Of a stretch of 51,451 nt of DNA, positions 35,990-47,307 are shown in pieces. A program made the translations under genes and the position numbers. Under the pieces are notes generated by a model that worked only from the letters and a program-made list of their open reading frames with translations, was not told the origin of the DNA and searched no databases. Source of the stretch: Hyphomicrobiales bacterium (GTDB lineage: Bacteria; Pseudomonadota; Alphaproteobacteria; Rhizobiales; JACESI01); NCBI GenBank assembly GCA_039973685.1, contig JBDWKL010000020.1, positions 104,459 to 155,909 on the forward strand, read 5' to 3'. Every line of letters starts with the position of its first letter. Position 1 is the first letter of the stretch.

Positions 35990-36126
35990 TCATAGCATTG
36001 CTGCCAGATTGAAAGTTTATTGTTCTGGGACTCCACAAACTTGAGAATTTTGATACGTTAATCCAATATAGAACGACCAAACCACTTATAGATGCTGCAC
36101 TTCTTATGGGTGTTTAATTTTGATTG

Positions 36127-36555
36127 ATGGGACCATTTGACGTGACTAGGCACAGCGTGACAAAAACCTTATTTACAAGTTTGCTAGGTTTCTTTGCTGC
36201 AAGCATACTGGCTGCGTGCACGTCCACAGGTTCTTCAGGCTTGAAACCAACAGCAAACCAAGCCGTAGAAACAGCTCCAGCTGACCTTCAACTCGCCTGC
36301 TCATCCGAAATCGCAACCCGCTTCCCAAATTCTGGTAATATTTTACCCCTAAGCTCTAACCTCTTAGGTGCAGACGTTTTCCGTATCCGCATTACATCAC
36401 AAGCTGGAAGCTACGTCTGCGACATTAATCGCGCTGGCATCATTGTGTCACTGCTGCCCGCAGCAGAATCTACGGATCAAATAGCCGTCGACCAAGAAGC
36501 CATTAAAAACGCGGACAAAGCAGTCCAAAAGAAAAATAAGGTCAAGTTATTCTAG
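36127..36555 (+). CDS. Small predicted lipoprotein
   Basis: A 142-residue protein with a lipoprotein signal (hydrophobic segment then SILAAC, Cys31). The mature part is Ser/Thr-rich at first, then has a compact region with two cysteines (near 59 and 99) and a Lys-rich C-terminus. I do not recognise the family. ATG 36127 is used; TTG 36124 and GTG 36142 are also possible. It stands alone with 137 bp upstream and no clear promoter. Function unknown. Confidence 0.6.
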   Translation: MGPFDVTRHSVTKTLFTSLLGFFAASILAACTSTGSSGLKPTANQAVETAPADLQLACSSEIATRFPNSGNILPLSSNLLGADVFRIRITSQAGSYVCDINRAGIIVSLLPAAESTDQIAVDQEAIKNADKAVQKKNKVKLF

Positions 36556-36612
36556 GATAGCCGTTAGCTTCGCTGATCTGCTAACCGCTCTTGCCGGCTT
36601 TGCAAGGCTTGA

Positions 36613-36762
36613 ATGCCATTGGCACGAATAATGCTGGCCGCCGTCACATTTTTAATGACGGCATCAGGCATGTCTTTGTTCGGCGTGTCAGCTGGGTTTT
36701 GGGGTTTGCTTGCTGGCGGGGCTCGTTATGTTTTTAAAGAGCCTCCGCCAACAAAAACCTAA
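36613..36762 (+). CDS. Possible small membrane peptide (49 codons)
   Basis: An open frame with one hydrophobic segment (LAAVTFLMTASGM through GFWGLLAGGA) and the tail RYVFKEPPPTKT, a common shape for small alphaproteobacterial membrane proteins. The ribosome site is weak (AAGGC). On the opposite strand an overlapping 35-codon frame (about 36572-36679) also looks protein-like, so at most one of the two is real. Low confidence. Confidence 0.25.
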   Translation: MPLARIMLAAVTFLMTASGMSLFGVSAGFWGLLAGGARYVFKEPPPTKT

Positions 36763-36770
36763 ATGTAGAC

Positions 36771-37424
36771 TTACGTAATCGACTGGCCCGTCTTCGCCCA
36801 ATCAGCCATAAATGTTTCAAGGCCTTTATCCGTCAATGGATGCTTGACCAATCCTTTGAGAGTAGACGGAGGGATAGTTGCTACATCTGCGCCTGCAAGG
36901 GCTGCGTCTTTTACGTGATTGGCTGTGCGAATGGAGGCTGCCAAGATTTCAGTCTCAAAACCGTAGTTGTCATAAATGGTGCGGATGTCTTCAATCAGCT
37001 CCATGCCATCAATTGCCATATCATCGAGGCGACCAATAAACGGTGAGATAAACGTCGCGCCTGCTTTTGCAGCAAGCAGCGCTTGGTTAGCTGAGAAGCA
37101 AAGCGTGACGTTGGTTTTATAACCTTCATCCGTCAGCGCCTTACAAGCTTTCAAGCCTTCCATTGTGAGTGGCAATTTAATGCAAATATTGCTCGCGATT
37201 TCAGCAAGCAATTTGCCTTCTTTAATCATGGCGCCGGCTTCCATAGCCACAACTTCGCCAGATACTGGACCTTCAACAGCGTCACAAATTTCCGCGAGCA
37301 CTTCTTTGATGTCGCGACCAGATTTCAATATCAACGATGGATTGGTTGTCACACCATCCAAAAGGCCTGTTGCCTCCAATTCACGGATTTCAGCAACATC
37401 GGCGGTATCTACAAAAAATTTCAT
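36771..37424 (-). CDS. fsa: Transaldolase-like fructose-6-phosphate aldolase
   Basis: A 217-residue class I aldolase of the small transaldolase subfamily. The Schiff-base lysine is in [10 protein letters not shown] (near 83), with the GVTTNPSL opening and the [24 protein letters not shown] segment. It may act as transaldolase in the pentose phosphate pathway or as a fructose-6-phosphate aldolase; the two cannot be separated from sequence alone. It is divergent from priA with 117 bp between them, a common rhizobial neighbourhood. Confidence 0.9.
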   Translation of the reverse strand: MKFFVDTADVAEIRELEATGLLDGVTTNPSLILKSGRDIKEVLAEICDAVEGPVSGEVVAMEAGAMIKEGKLLAEIASNICIKLPLTMEGLKACKALTDEGYKTNVTLCFSANQALLAAKAGATFISPFIGRLDDMAIDGMELIEDIRTIYDNYGFETEILAASIRTANHVKDAALAGADVATIPPSTLKGLVKHPLTDKGLETFMADWAKTGQSIT

Positions 37425-37541
37425 GGGAATAGCTTTCCTTGGATAGAATGCGAATTTGTACTTTCAATATCCGAATCCGGAAGCAAATGCACGGTTGTTT
37501 TGCTACTGTAACCGGTGAATCACCATCAGTTCACGGAAAAC

Positions 37542-39842
37542 ATGAGCGGACAAAAACCACCATCAGGGCTTTCCGACAATTTGTTGGGCTTTTTTGAGGA
37601 AGAGCAAACAGATTTCACGCCGGAAAAGACCCGTCCAAAGCCGGATGAAGCACGCCCATCTGTCGTAAAGACGGCGGGCGATGTAGTCGCTGTGATGGTG
37701 CCGCTTCCAACTGATGGACCATATTCCTATCTGGTCGGCGAAGATATGAACGTTGAGATAGGCTCAATTGTCAAAGTCCCGCTTGGCCCTCGCACCGTGA
37801 TCGGCGTTGTTTGGGATGATGAGGGGGCTGAAAACGTTGATCCTAAGAAGCTCAGACCCATCGTCGACGTTTATGATGTACCCCCCATTTCCCACGACAT
37901 TCGCCGCTTCGTTGACTGGGTAGCACGCTACACGCTTTCAAGCCCCGGTTTGGTTGCTCGCATGGTGGTGCGCATACCAAAAGCACTGAGCGAAGATAAG
38001 CCAATCATGGGTGTCCGCAGCAATGGCGAAAAGCCCAGCCGGATGACACCAGCGCGGGAAAAAGTGCTGGCCCTTGCGGATGATGGATTGGCGTGGTCCA
38101 AATCAAACCTTGCCTCTGCTGCTGGGGTCACACCGAGCGTTATTGATGGGTTGGTAAAAGCGGGTGCATTCGAAACCGTAATCCTACCGCCAAAGCCTGT
38201 TGCTGATAGACTTGATCCTGACTTTAGCGCCGTTGAACTTTTTGAAAGCCAAAAGGGAGCAGGCGCAACGCTGAGACAAGCGGTTGCAGCGGGTAAATAC
38301 AGCGTCACGTTGATTGATGGAGTGACGGGCTCCGGGAAAACTGAAGTTTATTTTGAAGCCATCAGCGAAGCCTTGAAAGCAGGCAAACAGATATTAATCT
38401 TGGTGCCAGAAATCTCACTAACAGGCGCGTTCCTCGATCGCTTTGCTGCCCGTTTCGGTGGGCTACCAACGGAATGGCATTCCGACATCACATCAAAACG
38501 GCGGGAACTTGTTTGGCGGGGTGTTGCTGATGGAGAAGTCCGTGTTGTCGTGGGTGCGCGCTCGGCGTTGTTTCTTCCCTATCAAGATTTGGGCCTCATC
38601 ATTGTCGATGAAGAACATGACATGGCCTATAAACAGGAAGATCGCGCAATCTATAACGCGCGGGATATGGCCGTGGTTCGGGGACACTTGAATGATTTTG
38701 CCGTGGTTCTCGCATCCGCCACGCCGTCGCTAGAAAGCTACGTCAATGCGGAAGAAGGCCGGTATCAGAAGGTCGTTCTTAAGGGCCGTTTTTCTCATGC
38801 AGAATTGCCGTCCCTAGCGGCGCTCGACATGCGGGTTAATCCGCCAGAAAAAGGCCGCTGGCTCGCCCCAGATTTGGTATCTGCAATGAAACAAACGATA
38901 GAGGACAGGAAGCAATCCCTTCTCTTTCTCAATCGCCGTGGCTATGCACCTTTGACGCTTTGTCGCCAATGCGGATTTCGGTTCCAATGCCCTGATTGTT
39001 CAACTTGGCTGGTGGAACACCGTTTTCGCAATACGATTGAATGTCACCACTGTGGTTACTCATCTAGAAAACCAGATAAGTGTCCCAATTGTGATGGCGA
39101 AGATACCTTGGTTGCCTGCGGTCCAGGTGTTGAGCGTATCCATGAGGAAGTGCTTGAAATCTTCCCTGATGCGCGATCAATTATTTTGTCGTCAGATATG
39201 TTCACGTCTGCGAAACGGCTAAAACAAGAACTCGCTGCCATTGAACGCGGTGAGGCGGACATCATAATCGGGACGCAGTTGGTGGCGAAGGGACATAACT
39301 TTCCCAAGCTATCTCTGGTCGGCGTCGTCGATGCGGACTTAGGTCTTGGCAATGGCGATATGCGCGCGGCGGAACGTACCTTTCAATTACTCAGTCAGGT
39401 AACAGGGCGTGCGGGTCGAGCTGGTGGGAAATCGCGCGCGCTTTTGCAAAGCTATGCGCCCGATCATGTGGTGATGAAGACCATTCTAGCGGGTGACCGT
39501 GATGCGTTTTATAAAGCGGAAAGCGAACAACGAAAACAAAACGGCCTTCCCCCTTATGGCCGCCTCGTCTCCTTCATCATCTCTGGGAATGATAAGGCCA
39601 GCGCCATGCAATATGGCCAACATTTGCGAATGAGTGCGCCAAACGATGCGCGAATATTGATCCTCGGTCCTTCTGAAGCCCCTCTTGCGGTCGTACGGGG
39701 CCGGTTTAGGGCGCGGCTTTTGATACAAGCGCCGAAGAACCTTGATATTCAATCTTATATCAAAGGTTGGCTTGGCGGCTGTCAAAACCCACGCAACGGT
39801 GTTCATTTGCAAATTGATGTCGACCCACAAAGTTTTTGGTAA
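37542..39842 (+). CDS. priA: Primosomal protein N' (replication restart helicase)
   Basis: A 3'-5' superfamily 2 helicase that reloads the replisome at stalled forks. From ATG 37542 (766 residues) it has Walker A GVTGSGKTE (260-268), DEEH at 356-359, and a zinc-binding stretch of eight cysteines (CRQCG, CPDC, CHHCG, CPNC) around residues 470-520. The conserved late segment VTGRAGRAGGKSRALLQSY is motif VI. GTG 37515 is an alternative start but has no ribosome site. Divergent from the fsa gene. Length is typical. Confidence 0.95.
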   Translation: MSGQKPPSGLSDNLLGFFEEEQTDFTPEKTRPKPDEARPSVVKTAGDVVAVMVPLPTDGPYSYLVGEDMNVEIGSIVKVPLGPRTVIGVVWDDEGAENVDPKKLRPIVDVYDVPPISHDIRRFVDWVARYTLSSPGLVARMVVRIPKALSEDKPIMGVRSNGEKPSRMTPAREKVLALADDGLAWSKSNLASAAGVTPSVIDGLVKAGAFETVILPPKPVADRLDPDFSAVELFESQKGAGATLRQAVAAGKYSVTLIDGVTGSGKTEVYFEAISEALKAGKQILILVPEISLTGAFLDRFAARFGGLPTEWHSDITSKRRELVWRGVADGEVRVVVGARSALFLPYQDLGLIIVDEEHDMAYKQEDRAIYNARDMAVVRGHLNDFAVVLASATPSLESYVNAEEGRYQKVVLKGRFSHAELPSLAALDMRVNPPEKGRWLAPDLVSAMKQTIEDRKQSLLFLNRRGYAPLTLCRQCGFRFQCPDCSTWLVEHRFRNTIECHHCGYSSRKPDKCPNCDGEDTLVACGPGVERIHEEVLEIFPDARSIILSSDMFTSAKRLKQELAAIERGEADIIIGTQLVAKGHNFPKLSLVGVVDADLGLGNGDMRAAERTFQLLSQVTGRAGRAGGKSRALLQSYAPDHVVMKTILAGDRDAFYKAESEQRKQNGLPPYGRLVSFIISGNDKASAMQYGQHLRMSAPNDARILILGPSEAPLAVVRGRFRARLLIQAPKNLDIQSYIKGWLGGCQNPRNGVHLQIDVDPQSFW

Positions 39843-39982
39843 AAGGTGCTGGGGTGATCGTTTCCGATTATCGAACAGTCTGATCACCTGTGTGTGTAAT
39901 CGTCTTGCTATGAAATTTCACATAACGCACTATATTCAACGAGATGAACAATGCAGTTTAACTGCGATAGACCGGAGTTTGA

Positions 39983-40864
39983 ATGATGGCCGAGCAAGAT
40001 GAATATACACCCCCTAAGGTGTGGACGTGGGATGCTAAAAATGGCGGTGAGTTCGCCAATATCAATCGCCCGATCTCGGGACCAACTCATGACAAGGTTT
40101 TAGAAGTTGGCAAACATCCAATTCAACTGCATTCGCTTGCTACACCGAATGGTGTGAAGGTGACTGTGTTGTTGGAAGAGCTTTTGGCGCTTGGTCATAC
40201 AGGGGCAGAATATGATGCTTATTTGATTAGCATTGGTAAGGGTGACCAATTTTCCAGCGGGTTTGTGGATATCAATCCAAACTCCAAAATTCCTGCGATG
40301 ATGGACCACAGCACGACACCACCTACGCGGATTTTTGAATCAGGTTCAATCCTGCTTTATCTCGCGGAAAAATTTGGTGCTTTCATCCCAGAAGATGCGG
40401 CTGGACGCACTGAATGCCTTAATTGGCTGTTTTGGCAGATGGGTTCTGCCCCGTATCTTGGTGGGGGCTTCGGGCATTTTTATCACTACGCGCCCTTTAA
40501 GATGCAATATCCAATCGACCGTTTTGCTATGGAAACAAAACGGCAGCTTGACGTCTTAGACCGTCAATTGGCGAGCAATAAGTACATTGCAGGGGATGAA
40601 TACACCATTGCAGATATCGCAATTTGGCCTTGGTATGGTTTGGTCGTGCTGGGTCGTATTTATGGTGATAGCGCTACATTCCTTGATGCCGCTTCTTATA
40701 AGAACCTGACCCGATGGGCTAAAGAGATCGACGAACGCCCTGCGGTAAAACGGGGTAAAATGGTCAATCGCGCCTTCGGTGAACTAAGCGAGCAATTGCA
40801 TGAACGCCATGATGCCAGCGATTTTGATACGAAGACGCAGGATAAGATTGAAGCGGCTGAGTAG
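39983..40864 (+). CDS. yghU: Glutathione S-transferase, YghU-like disulfide-bond oxidoreductase
   Basis: A GST of the nu class (YghU/YfcG), which reduces disulfides using two glutathiones. It keeps the family's long N-terminal extension (PPKVWTWDAKNGGEFANINRPISGPTH region), the ATPNGVKVTVLLEEL helix near 53-67, the NPNSKIPAM cis-Pro loop and the FESGSILLYLAEKFG glutathione site. The C-terminal helical domain and tail are complete (293 residues). ATG 39983 has GGAG 8 nt upstream. Closed by a strong terminator. Confidence 0.92.
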   Translation: MMAEQDEYTPPKVWTWDAKNGGEFANINRPISGPTHDKVLEVGKHPIQLHSLATPNGVKVTVLLEELLALGHTGAEYDAYLISIGKGDQFSSGFVDINPNSKIPAMMDHSTTPPTRIFESGSILLYLAEKFGAFIPEDAAGRTECLNWLFWQMGSAPYLGGGFGHFYHYAPFKMQYPIDRFAMETKRQLDVLDRQLASNKYIAGDEYTIADIAIWPWYGLVVLGRIYGDSATFLDAASYKNLTRWAKEIDERPAVKRGKMVNRAFGELSEQLHERHDASDFDTKTQDKIEAAE

Positions 40865-40884
40865 TCTGTTCAATATTTGTGATG

Positions 40885-40911
40885 AAGGGCGGCTTTGAGC
40901 CGCCCTTTTTT
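40885..40911 (+). terminator. Terminator of the YghU-like gene
   Basis: GGGCGGC / GCCGCCC stem (40887-40893 and 40899-40905), TTTGA loop and a T run. The minus-strand peptidase gene ends inside its T tract. Confidence 0.9.
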
Positions 40912-41656
40912 ATAATTGAATGTGAACGTGATCATCATGTCTTGCAGCGCGGCAACCTTGAAAACGTACTTTATCGCTTTTTATATTCAATCTGTTCTTC
41001 AAGTGTGGCTCTAAAAGCAATTTTGAAACGTGGGGATCATCTGCGATTATATCAATTAATGCTGCAGTGCGTTTCTCTTCAAGCGGGTATTTGGGCAGCA
41101 ACGACTGTAACCAGTTGAAATCCCATCTAAGGGTAATCCAGTTTGCTGGACATTCCGTCGGGCCTTGGATAAATCCAAAATAGCCGATTGGAGAGGGTGT
41201 TTTATCCGCGATATATTCACCATCTGCGTCTTGATAAAAGAAAGAAAAATCTAGCTTTTTCCCGTCGTGGTGAGATAGATGCGGCAGGAGCGGAAAACTG
41301 GCGAAATAGGGAAACCCGCCATCGAGGGTCAGTGTTTTCGTGCCAGGAAAGGATGCATCTATTTTATCGGCAATATCAAGCGCCACGCTTTTCAACTCGG
41401 GCGTTACATAGTGTCGGTTCAACACACAATATAACACGGACTGTGATTGCAGCGGGCCATCAGACCAACACGGAAGCGGAACGCGCCCGAGGGTTGGAGC
41501 GATGTAAATTGTGCTGATAGAGAGTACTGCATATACACCGACAAATGCTATCAACCGCAATCTAAAACGGAGCGCGATCAACCACGCAATGCCACCAATC
41601 TGAGAGAGAATAGTGAGTAGGATAAATATGAATGCATGGGATATTATTTTGATCAT
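40910..41656 (-). CDS. Membrane-anchored LAS-type murein peptidase homologue
   Basis: A 248-residue protein with two hydrophobic segments at the start (about 5-25 and 33-55) and a periplasmic domain. It carries the metal-site pattern of LAS metallopeptidases (M15/M74): HHDGKKLD (His-x6-Asp, near 130-137) and the C-terminal ARHDDHVHIQL, close to the GHDDHxHVR ending of MepA endopeptidases. A peptidoglycan endopeptidase role is therefore likely. The two-TM anchor is atypical, because MepA is a soluble exported protein. Follows the atp operon on the same strand, but a terminator separates them. Function inferred from the motifs only. Confidence 0.65.
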   Translation of the reverse strand: MIKIISHAFIFILLTILSQIGGIAWLIALRFRLRLIAFVGVYAVLSISTIYIAPTLGRVPLPCWSDGPLQSQSVLYCVLNRHYVTPELKSVALDIADKIDASFPGTKTLTLDGGFPYFASFPLLPHLSHHDGKKLDFSFFYQDADGEYIADKTPSPIGYFGFIQGPTECPANWITLRWDFNWLQSLLPKYPLEEKRTAALIDIIADDPHVSKLLLEPHLKNRLNIKSDKVRFQGCRAARHDDHVHIQL

Positions 41657-41693
41657 GGGCTACATGCTACTGACATAAAACCCTAATTCAATC

Positions 41694-41723
41694 AAAAAAA
41701 AGCGGGCTAAAAAGCCCGCTTTT
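41694..41723 (-). terminator. Terminator of the atp operon
   Basis: AGCGGGCT / AGCCCGCT stem (41701-41708 and 41713-41720) with an AAAA loop; read on the minus strand it ends in seven T, 23 nt after the atpC stop. Confidence 0.9.
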
Positions 41724-41745
41724 AAAATTCATTATCGATAAAAGA

Positions 41746-42147
41746 TTAGAGACCGAGGGAAGCTTTCACTTCTTTCAATTGGTCAACCTTCTCTTGTGCC
41801 GCTTGTTTTTTGTCTTCAATGGCGGCCTCAAGATCTGCTTCAGCGGCAGAAATTTGATCATCCATCATTGCTTTGTCCATGGCGGCAACCTCAACGGCTT
41901 GTTCAGCCAGTAGAGTGAAACCATTTGGTGAAACATCAGCCAAACCACCTTTGACGAAGATTTTCATCTCAGCGCCATCAGCAAGCTTTGCCTCAACAAT
42001 GCCCGGCTTAACAGTAGACATAAACGGCGCATGGTTGGTCATGACGGTAAAGTAACCCTCAGAACCTGGCACCATAACTTCAGTTGCATCGCCAGAGAAG
42101 ATCAGCTTCTCAGGGGAAACGAGTTCGAATGTGAAAGCGTCAGCCAT
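41746..42147 (-). CDS. atpC: ATP synthase F1 epsilon subunit
   Basis: Central stalk subunit of F1 that couples and regulates ATP hydrolysis. The 133-residue chain starts MADAFTFELVSPEKL, the usual family start, from ATG 42147; an ATG 15 nt upstream is rejected. The beta-sandwich domain (GSEGYFTVMTNHAP, near 33-46) is followed by the two-helix C-terminal domain. Last gene of the operon; its start overlaps the end of the small Cys protein by eight nt. Confidence 0.96.
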   Translation of the reverse strand: MADAFTFELVSPEKLIFSGDATEVMVPGSEGYFTVMTNHAPFMSTVKPGIVEAKLADGAEMKIFVKGGLADVSPNGFTLLAEQAVEVAAMDKAMMDDQISAAEADLEAAIEDKKQAAQEKVDQLKEVKASLGL

Positions 42148-42337
42148 TCGTTTTCTCTTCATTCAGCGCTGCTTCAAAATGCGAGGCAGCTTGTTCGAAT
42201 TTATCCCGACATCCCGTATTGCAAAAGCCGACGACCTTATCTTTGTAGAGGGTCAAACTATCGGCACTTACCGGTTTGCCGGACCACGGGCAGGTTTCGT
42301 TGACACAATCGTCAAGCGAAAGATCTGCCCGATCCAA
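42140..42337 (-). CDS. Small YHS/TRASH-like cysteine protein inside the atp operon
   Basis: A 65-residue protein between atpD and atpC. The core has C16 in CPWSGKP, a YKDKVVGF strand and FCNTGCRDKF with C39 and C43, followed by a helix with His54. This C-x(n)-FC-x3-C-x3-F layout is that of YHS/TRASH-like small metal-binding domains. It starts at TTG 42337, 5 nt after the atpD stop, and its end overlaps atpC, so it is translationally woven into the operon; no strong ribosome site is visible. No link to ATP synthase is established to my knowledge; a role in assembly, metal or redox sensing is speculation. Confidence 0.65.
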   Translation of the reverse strand: MDRADLSLDDCVNETCPWSGKPVSADSLTLYKDKVVGFCNTGCRDKFEQAASHFEAALNEEKTNG

Positions 42338-42342
42338 CTTTA

Positions 42343-43848
<1,506 letters not shown>

Positions 43849-43888
43849 TTACTCATGCCCACCAAAGGCGGGGTCAATAAGGTTCTGG

Positions 43889-44767
43889 TTACAGTGCTTC
43901 TGCACCAGAAATAATTTCGATCAATTCTTTAGTAATTTGAGCCTGACGCTGACGGTTATAGCTAATCGTCAATTTGTCGATCATCTCACCAGCATTGCGT
44001 GTTGCGTTGTCCATGGCGCTCATCCGTGCACCCTGTTCAGAGGCCGCATTTTCTAGCAATCCACGGAAAATCTGCATGGCAATATTACGCGGGAGAAGGT
44101 CTTCAAGAATTTCGCCTTCTTCCGGTTCATATTCATACTGAACCGCATCGCCGTCACCTTCGCTAGCTTCCGGCACATCAGCAGGAATAATCTGCTGTGC
44201 AGTTGGAATTTGGCTAATGACAGACTGGAATTCTGAGTAGCAGATTGTGCAAACATCAAATTCTTCGCCATCAAACATGTCGATGACTGTTTTGCCGACG
44301 TCTGCTGCGTTTTCAAAACCGATCTGCTTTACGTCTTTCAGCTCGACCAGCTTAATGATTTGATCTGCAAATTGGCTTCTCAAGGCATCATAGCCTTTTT
44401 TGCCAACACAGATCATTTTCACTGTTTTGCCGTCAGCCATAAGACTGGTCGCTTTTTCGCGAGCAATACGTGCAATGGATGAATTGAAGCCACCGCAAAG
44501 ACCGCGCTCAGCCGTCATAACAACAATAAGATGCACATCATCCTTGCCGCTACCAGCCATAAGCTTCGGTGCGTTATCGCTTCCTTGAACACCAGCAGAG
44601 ATATTGGCCATAACCGAACTCATACGCTCGGCATATGGGCGCGCTGCTTCAGCGGCTTCTTGCGCTTTGCGAAGCTTCGCTGCTGCCACCATCTGCATGG
44701 CTTTAGTAATCTTCTGCGTCGCTTTAACAGACGCGATCCGATTTTTAAGATCCTTAAGGCTCGCCAT
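43889..44767 (-). CDS. atpG: ATP synthase F1 gamma subunit
   Basis: Rotor shaft of F1. From ATG 44767 (292 residues) it begins [24 protein letters not shown]-like and ends with the conserved [23 protein letters not shown] helix region. AAAGGGA precedes the start; an upstream in-frame ATG at 44788 is not used. The central region has an acidic stretch (near 195-215) somewhat longer than in E. coli, common in alphaproteobacteria. Confidence 0.96.
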   Translation of the reverse strand: MASLKDLKNRIASVKATQKITKAMQMVAAAKLRKAQEAAEAARPYAERMSSVMANISAGVQGSDNAPKLMAGSGKDDVHLIVVMTAERGLCGGFNSSIARIAREKATSLMADGKTVKMICVGKKGYDALRSQFADQIIKLVELKDVKQIGFENAADVGKTVIDMFDGEEFDVCTICYSEFQSVISQIPTAQQIIPADVPEASEGDGDAVQYEYEPEEGEILEDLLPRNIAMQIFRGLLENAASEQGARMSAMDNATRNAGEMIDKLTISYNRQRQAQITKELIEIISGAEAL

Positions 44768-44838
44768 CGAGGTCCCTTTGGTCAACAATCATAAAAGAAA
44801 GGTGCGAGGCATAATCGCCTCGCCCTTGTTTGTTTCAG

Positions 44839-46365
44839 TTAAGCAAATGATTTAGCAAACGCTTCAATCACGTCTTTCAATTTGCCTTCTGATTCGTCTG
44901 TCAGTTTCGCGTCATCACGGATCTGATCAAGAAGCGCTTGGTGGTCGCCACGCAAGCTGGTCAAAAGACCCTGCTCAAATGGGCCAACTTGGCTTACTTC
45001 AAGTGTATCAAGATAACCGTTCACACCAGCGTAGATCACAGCCACTTGCTCTTCCGTTTTAAGCGGAGAGAACTGTGGTTGCTTCAAAAGCTCTGTCAAA
45101 CGCGCACCGCGGTTCAACAAACGCTGAGTTGAGGCATCAAGGTCAGAACCGAACTGCGCAAACGCTGCCATCTCACGATACTGGGCCAATTCACCCTTAA
45201 TCGAACCAGCAACCTGTTTCATCGCTTTAATTTGAGCAGATGAACCAACGCGGGAAACCGATAGACCAACGTTCACAGCTGGACGGATACCTTGGTAGAA
45301 CAAGTCTGTTTCAAGGAAGATCTGGCCATCTGTAATTGAAATCACGTTTGTTGGAATAAACGCTGACACGTCATTACCTTGTGTTTCAATCACTGGAAGT
45401 GCTGTCATTGAACCTGAACCATTGTCTTCGTTCAATTTAGCAGAACGCTCAAGAAGACGAGAGTGCAAGTAGAAAACATCACCAGGGTAAGCTTCACGTC
45501 CTGGTGGACGACGAAGAAGAAGTGACATTTGACGATAAGCAACAGCTTGTTTTGAAAGGTCATCATAACCGATCATCGCGTGCATGCCGTTATCGCGGAA
45601 GAATTCGCCCATCGCAGAACCAGTAAACGGTGCAAGATACTGCATCGGTGCTGGATCAGATGCGGTTGCGGCAATCACGATTGAATACTCAAGAGCGCCA
45701 CGCTCTTCGAGGATTTTCACGAACTGAGCAACAGTTGAACGTTTTTGGCCAACAGCAACGTAAATACAATAAAGCTTTTTGCTTTCGTCTTTACCTTTGT
45801 TGATCGGCTTCTGGTTCAAGAATGTGTCGAGGATGATCGCTGTTTTACCAGTCTGACGGTCACCAATCACAAGCTCGCGCTGACCACGACCAACTGGGAT
45901 CAAAGCGTCAATCGCTTTAAGACCTGTCGACATTGGCTCATGCACAGATTTACGCGGAATAATGCCTGGCGCTTTCACGTCCACACGAACACGGTCACCT
46001 TCGATCGGGCCTTTGCCGTCAATCGGGTTACCAAGCGCGTCAACCACACGACCAAGAAGGCCGCGGCCAACTGGTACGTCCACAATAGCGCCTGTACGCT
46101 TAACTGTGTCGCCTTCTTTAATGTCACGGTCAGAACCGAAGATCACAACACCAACGTTGTCACTTTCAAGGTTCAGCGCCATGCCACGAATTCCACCAGG
46201 GAATTCGACCATCTCACCGGCTTGTACATTATCAAGACCATAAACGCGAGCGATACCGTCACCGACGGAAAGCACTTGACCGACTTCAGAAACTTCCGCT
46301 TCTTTGCCGAAATTCGCGATTTGCTCTTTGAGGATTGCGGAAATTTCCGCGGCTTTGATTTCCAT
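44839..46365 (-). CDS. atpA: ATP synthase F1 alpha subunit
   Basis: Non-catalytic nucleotide-binding subunit of F1. P-loop GDRQTGKT lies at 168-175, and the N-terminal segment [16 protein letters not shown] binds the delta subunit. Length 508, normal. Its ATG overlaps the atpH stop (TGATG), giving tight coupling. Confidence 0.97.
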   Translation of the reverse strand: MEIKAAEISAILKEQIANFGKEAEVSEVGQVLSVGDGIARVYGLDNVQAGEMVEFPGGIRGMALNLESDNVGVVIFGSDRDIKEGDTVKRTGAIVDVPVGRGLLGRVVDALGNPIDGKGPIEGDRVRVDVKAPGIIPRKSVHEPMSTGLKAIDALIPVGRGQRELVIGDRQTGKTAIILDTFLNQKPINKGKDESKKLYCIYVAVGQKRSTVAQFVKILEERGALEYSIVIAATASDPAPMQYLAPFTGSAMGEFFRDNGMHAMIGYDDLSKQAVAYRQMSLLLRRPPGREAYPGDVFYLHSRLLERSAKLNEDNGSGSMTALPVIETQGNDVSAFIPTNVISITDGQIFLETDLFYQGIRPAVNVGLSVSRVGSSAQIKAMKQVAGSIKGELAQYREMAAFAQFGSDLDASTQRLLNRGARLTELLKQPQFSPLKTEEQVAVIYAGVNGYLDTLEVSQVGPFEQGLLTSLRGDHQALLDQIRDDAKLTDESEGKLKDVIEAFAKSFA

Positions 46366-46922
46366 CAGCCGACCTCTTTCATCATCATTTTGAGGGAAGT
46401 AAGTTTTGTCCGAATGGACGTGTCAATCATCTGACTGCCAACCTTAACAATAAGGCCACCAAGAACAGATGGATCAACAATTTCGTTAAGCGCCACGTCT
46501 TTGCCAACTTTGGCCTTCAGTGCTGCCTTTAGGTCTTTAAGCTGTGCAGCGGTAAGCTTTACAGCAGACGTCACATCACCTGCGACTTCGCCACGGGCAT
46601 CAGCTGCCATGCGACGGAATGATTCGATAATCGCAGGTAAAACAAACAAGCGGCGGTTTTGAGCAACCACGCGAATGAAGTTCGCTGTCATATCGGTAGT
46701 TTTTGATTTTGTCAGAAGCGCGTCAATTGCACGGACCTGATCTTCCGTTGAAAATACAGGGCTTTTGATCAGCCGTGTCAGGTCTTCGCTGCCAGAAAGG
46801 CTTTTATCAAGCGCGTCTAAATCTTTTTCAGTCGCTTTGATTTTTGCAGCAGTTGTGCACAGCTCGAACAGCGCACCCGCATAACGATCAGCAACACCGG
46901 AAAGAGGAGAAGATGCAGTCAC
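46365..46922 (-). CDS. atpH: ATP synthase F1 delta subunit (OSCP)
   Basis: Peripheral stalk subunit joining F1 to the b subunits. The 185-residue chain has the N-terminal helical bundle (YAGALFELC near 14-22) and the C-terminal conserved [26 protein letters not shown] region. GTG 46922 is preceded by AGGG. First gene of the F1 operon; the F0 genes are elsewhere, the usual split in Rhizobiales. The 385 bp upstream, up to aqpZ, must hold its promoter. Confidence 0.95.
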   Translation of the reverse strand: MTASSPLSGVADRYAGALFELCTTAAKIKATEKDLDALDKSLSGSEDLTRLIKSPVFSTEDQVRAIDALLTKSKTTDMTANFIRVVAQNRRLFVLPAIIESFRRMAADARGEVAGDVTSAVKLTAAQLKDLKAALKAKVGKDVALNEIVDPSVLGGLIVKVGSQMIDTSIRTKLTSLKMMMKEVG

Positions 46923-47012
46923 TGGAACCCTATCGTAACTCGTTTGAATATTCGCTCAGACGCCATTTTTATTAACTCCTTGATTTTATTTAAAAAACCA
47001 TCTTATCAATTT

Positions 47013-47085
47013 AGGAGGTAAAGCAAATATGCCTGAAATTTGCGCTTTGGTAGCACAGCAATATAAGCGACGCAATAACGTCTAA
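47013..47085 (+). CDS. Possible 18-codon peptide with perfect ribosome site
   Basis: AGGAGG (47013-47018) stands 10 nt before ATG 47029, which opens an 18-codon frame (MPEICALVAQQYKRRNNV) ending at 47085. It lies in the atpH-aqpZ intergenic region, which otherwise shows no gene. It could be a leader or small peptide, or a chance match. Low confidence. Confidence 0.25.
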
Positions 47086-47307
47086 GGTCTGATAAGGCAG
47101 GAAATTCAATGATTCTGCCCCCACCTTCAGTTTATAAAGCTTGAACTGCGTTTAAATTCAAACAAATGGCTGGTTTCTCGCACCAGAATATAAATCGCCA
47201 AGCTTTATATTGTCCGACAATAATACATCTCTGGGTGGAAAATAGTTGCAACGCAACTTTAAATATATATGGTTTTGGCAGATTTCACTATTATTGGAGG
47301 ATTTAAC

